The translations under genes and the position numbers were made by a program. From Azoarcus sp. (GTDB lineage: Bacteria > Pseudomonadota > Gammaproteobacteria > Burkholderiales > Rhodocyclaceae): a stretch of DNA of 18,807 nt. The first letter of the stretch is position 1. Each line of letters starts with the position of its first letter. Location of the stretch: NCBI GenBank assembly GCA_031259795.1, contig JAIRLA010000179.1, forward strand, positions 1 to 18,807, in the 5' to 3' direction. Below are positions 16,788 through 18,807 of this stretch, in pieces. Below the pieces are notes generated by a model. It did no database searches. It was not told where the DNA came from and saw only the letters and a program-made list of their open reading frames with translations.

Positions 16788-17915
16788 ATGGATGCGATCA
16801 CGAAATTGCGGCAAACGGTGGCCGTCGTCGACGACAATGTGACCAATCTGAAGATTGCTCGCAGCATGCTCTCCGAGCATTACGATATCTATGCCCTGCC
16901 TTCGGCGCGGATGCTCTTCGATCTGTTGCAAAAGATCACGCCCGACCTCATCTTGCTGGACATCGAAATGCCGGAAATGAGCGGTTACGAGGCCATCAAG
17001 GAACTGAAAGCCGATGCGCGTTTCCGCCGGATACCCGTCATTTTCCTGACCTCGCGCAGCGACGAGGGCAGCGAACTGGAAGGACTCTCGCTGGGCGCGA
17101 TAGATTACGTCACCAAACCATTCTCCGCCCCGCTGTTGCAGAAGCGGATCGAAAACCAGCTCCTGATCGCCACGCAAGAAAAAAACCTGGAAAACTACAA
17201 TAAAAACCTGGCGAAAATGGTCGAGCAGAAAACCGAGCAGATTCTCAAGCTGCAATTCGGCATCCTGAATGTCATTGCCGAACTGGTTGAATTCCGGGAC
17301 AAGAAGACCGGCGGCCATATCGAACGCACGCAGCGTTATCTGAGTCTTTTGGTGCATCGGATGATTACAGACGGCGTCTATGAAGAAGAAGCCTCGTCAT
17401 GGGATTTGACCTTCCTGATTCCATCGGCGCAACTGCACGACGTGGGCAAGATCTCCATCAGCGATTCCATCCTGAACAAGCCGGGCAAACTGACGCCGGA
17501 CGAATTCTCGATCATGAAAACACATGTCAACCGCGGCGTGGATGCAATCGAGAGAATCGAAAAAGAAACACAGGCGCACAGTTTCCTGCACCATGCCAAA
17601 TGTTTCGCGGGTTATCACCACGAAAAATGGGATGGATCGGGATATCCAAACGGTTTGTCCGGGGAAGACATTCCGCTGCAAGGCAGGATAATGGCCATCG
17701 CCGACGTTTACGACGCGCTGATTTCCGCTCGCCCCTATAAAGACCCCATGCCGCTGGATATGGCGAAATCCATCATCCTGGATGGAGAAGGAACACATTT
17801 CGATCCGGCGCTCATCCATGTTTTCCGTGATGTCGCCGAAGGTTTCGAAGAAATCGCCCTGCACCATCGCGGCGAGGATACTGCCCCTGTTTCCAGATGG
17901 AGCGCACAGCCGTGA
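16788..17915 (+). CDS. Response regulator with HD-GYP domain (RpfG-like cyclic-di-GMP phosphodiesterase)
   Basis: The 375-residue cytoplasmic protein has an N-terminal receiver domain (acidic pair D15/D16, acceptor D58 in LILLDIEMPEMSG, T88, K110). A coiled-coil-like helix (about 118-155) links it to an HD-GYP domain. Expected metal and substrate residues are visible: E178 or nearby with H177 (GGHIERTQRY), H217-D218 (LHDVGKI), H246 (MKTHVNRG), H277-H278 and GYP 285-287 (HHEKWDGSGYP), and D307 (IADVYDAL). These support active hydrolysis of cyclic-di-GMP to GMP or pGpG, switched by phosphorylation. No output domain other than HD-GYP is present. It lies 19 bp after the hybrid kinase and its stop overlaps the next gene's GTG, so the three are probably one transcript. 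Confidence 0.94.
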   Translation: MDAITKLRQTVAVVDDNVTNLKIARSMLSEHYDIYALPSARMLFDLLQKITPDLILLDIEMPEMSGYEAIKELKADARFRRIPVIFLTSRSDEGSELEGLSLGAIDYVTKPFSAPLLQKRIENQLLIATQEKNLENYNKNLAKMVEQKTEQILKLQFGILNVIAELVEFRDKKTGGHIERTQRYLSLLVHRMITDGVYEEEASSWDLTFLIPSAQLHDVGKISISDSILNKPGKLTPDEFSIMKTHVNRGVDAIERIEKETQAHSFLHHAKCFAGYHHEKWDGSGYPNGLSGEDIPLQGRIMAIADVYDALISARPYKDPMPLDMAKSIILDGEGTHFDPALIHVFRDVAEGFEEIALHHRGEDTAPVSRWSAQP

Positions 17916-18807
17916 GCCTACAACGAATAGACGCGCGAACAATCGCGGCGCTTGCGTTTGCCTGCATGTTTGCCTGTTTCCTGTCGCCGGAGCAGGCCGC
18001 CGCTGAAGACGCGCCGCCCGCGCCCGCACAGAATGCCCCCCTGGAAGATAGCCCTTCCGTCCCCGGGGGAGAGAATGTAACGGTGTTTCCCGCCCCCGGG
18101 AACACATTGCCCGACGCGGCGGACGCGCCCAGGCCCAGGGAGTTGAAGACCCTGGAAAGGGCAAGGCAGCGCGGAACGATCATTATCGGATATCGCGCCG
18201 CCAACGTACCGCTTTCCTACCAGAATGCCTCGCACCAACCCACGGGGTATACCAAGGAATTGTGTGACCGGGTCGTCGATGCGATCAGGCGCGAATTCCA
18301 CATGCCGAAACTGGAAGCCGTATATCGCCTGGCAACGCCTCGGGACGGCATTCCCATGCTGCAAGACGGTACGATCGACATGGAGTGCGGTTCCACGACC
18401 GTCACTGAAGAGCGCAAGGAATTTGTCGATTTTTCCATTGCCTATTTCATTTCCAACGTCCGCCTGCTCACCCGCAAGGCTTACCATATCCAGGATTTGG
18501 ACGATCTGAAAAACAAAACCATTGTATTCACGGCGGGCACGACCGCCGGGAAGGTCATTCGGGAAAAGCTGGATGCGGAGCGCGACAATATTACGGTATT
18601 GGAAGGCAAGACCCATCCGGATTCTTTCCTGATGATAAGGACGGGGCGCGCCGCCGCCTATGCCATGGATGATGTCCTGCTGGCGGGACTGATCGCCAAT
18701 TCCCGCGACCCCAATACTTACGAAATCGTCGGCCCGCCCCTGAGCAGCGAGAACTACGCGATCATGATCCGCCGGGAAGATCCCCTGCTGAAAGCAATCA
18801 TCGACAA
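17912..18807 (+). CDS. GltI-like amino-acid-binding periplasmic protein, 5' part
   Basis: The frame starts at GTG 17912, overlapping the HD-GYP stop by GTGA, and remains open for 298 codons to the window edge; ATG 17966 is an alternative start. A signal peptide (ALAFACMFACFLSPEQAAA, about 13-31) is followed by an unusual 45-residue linker rich in Pro, Ala and acidic residues. A family-3 solute-binding domain comes next: GYRAANVPLSY (93-103), GYTKELCDRVVDAI (112-125), LQDGTIDMECGSTTVTEER (150-168), DFS (173-175), FTAGTTAGKV (206-215), GRAAAYAMDDVLLAG (245-259) and EIVGPPLSSENYA (271-283). These match the glutamate/aspartate-binding protein GltI closely. No permease or ATPase gene is in view, and the neighbours are signalling genes. 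It may therefore act as a ligand sensor, or be the N-terminal part of a larger sensor protein beyond the edge. Confidence 0.88.
   Translation, partial: MSLQRIDARTIAALAFACMFACFLSPEQAAAEDAPPAPAQNAPLEDSPSVPGGENVTVFPAPGNTLPDAADAPRPRELKTLERARQRGTIIIGYRAANVPLSYQNASHQPTGYTKELCDRVVDAIRREFHMPKLEAVYRLATPRDGIPMLQDGTIDMECGSTTVTEERKEFVDFSIAYFISNVRLLTRKAYHIQDLDDLKNKTIVFTAGTTAGKVIREKLDAERDNITVLEGKTHPDSFLMIRTGRAAAYAMDDVLLAGLIANSRDPNTYEIVGPPLSSENYAIMIRREDPLLKAIID

Overview
The window is GC-rich chromosomal DNA from a proteobacterium, most likely a betaproteobacterium (Rhodocyclales or a relative). Three things suggest this: the gene order dusB-fis-purH-purD, a short 79-residue Fis, and a 354-residue class II fructose-bisphosphate aldolase of the CbbA/Calvin-cycle type. 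This placement is inferred from family knowledge; no search was run.

Left part (1-6.2 kb): the last 27 codons of a probable YciA-type acyl-CoA thioesterase, a repeat-bearing spacer, then uvrA (nucleotide excision repair) with a possible LexA box. A membrane-anchored SAM methyltransferase follows; its apparent start lies in a 28-bp tandem duplication of the uvrA 3' end. A convergent spacer with repeat DNA separates it from a small leftward gene for a membrane-anchored, cysteine-containing protein, which diverges from fba.

Middle part (6.2-12.7 kb): an all-rightward housekeeping block. An unrecognised 225-residue protein overlaps pepP by ATGA. After that come dusB, overlapping fis by ATGA, then purH and purD, the last steps and the second step of de novo purine synthesis.

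Right part (12.7-18.8 kb): about 1.2 kb with no recognisable gene. It holds a candidate promoter/operator, two tiny coupled ORFs (one with a signal peptide and almost no mature part), a second large copy of the intergenic repeat and a GC-rich hairpin zone. A three-gene signalling cassette follows: a Cache-type hybrid histidine kinase (HisKA-HATPase-REC-HPt), a REC-HD-GYP response regulator 19 bp downstream, and a GltI-like periplasmic amino-acid-binding protein that overlaps the regulator by GTGA and runs off the window. A plausible reading is an extracellular-ligand-sensing phosphorelay that controls cyclic-di-GMP breakdown. This cassette and the iterated intergenic repeat are the most interesting parts. 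No tRNA, rRNA, CRISPR array, insertion sequence or phage gene was seen.
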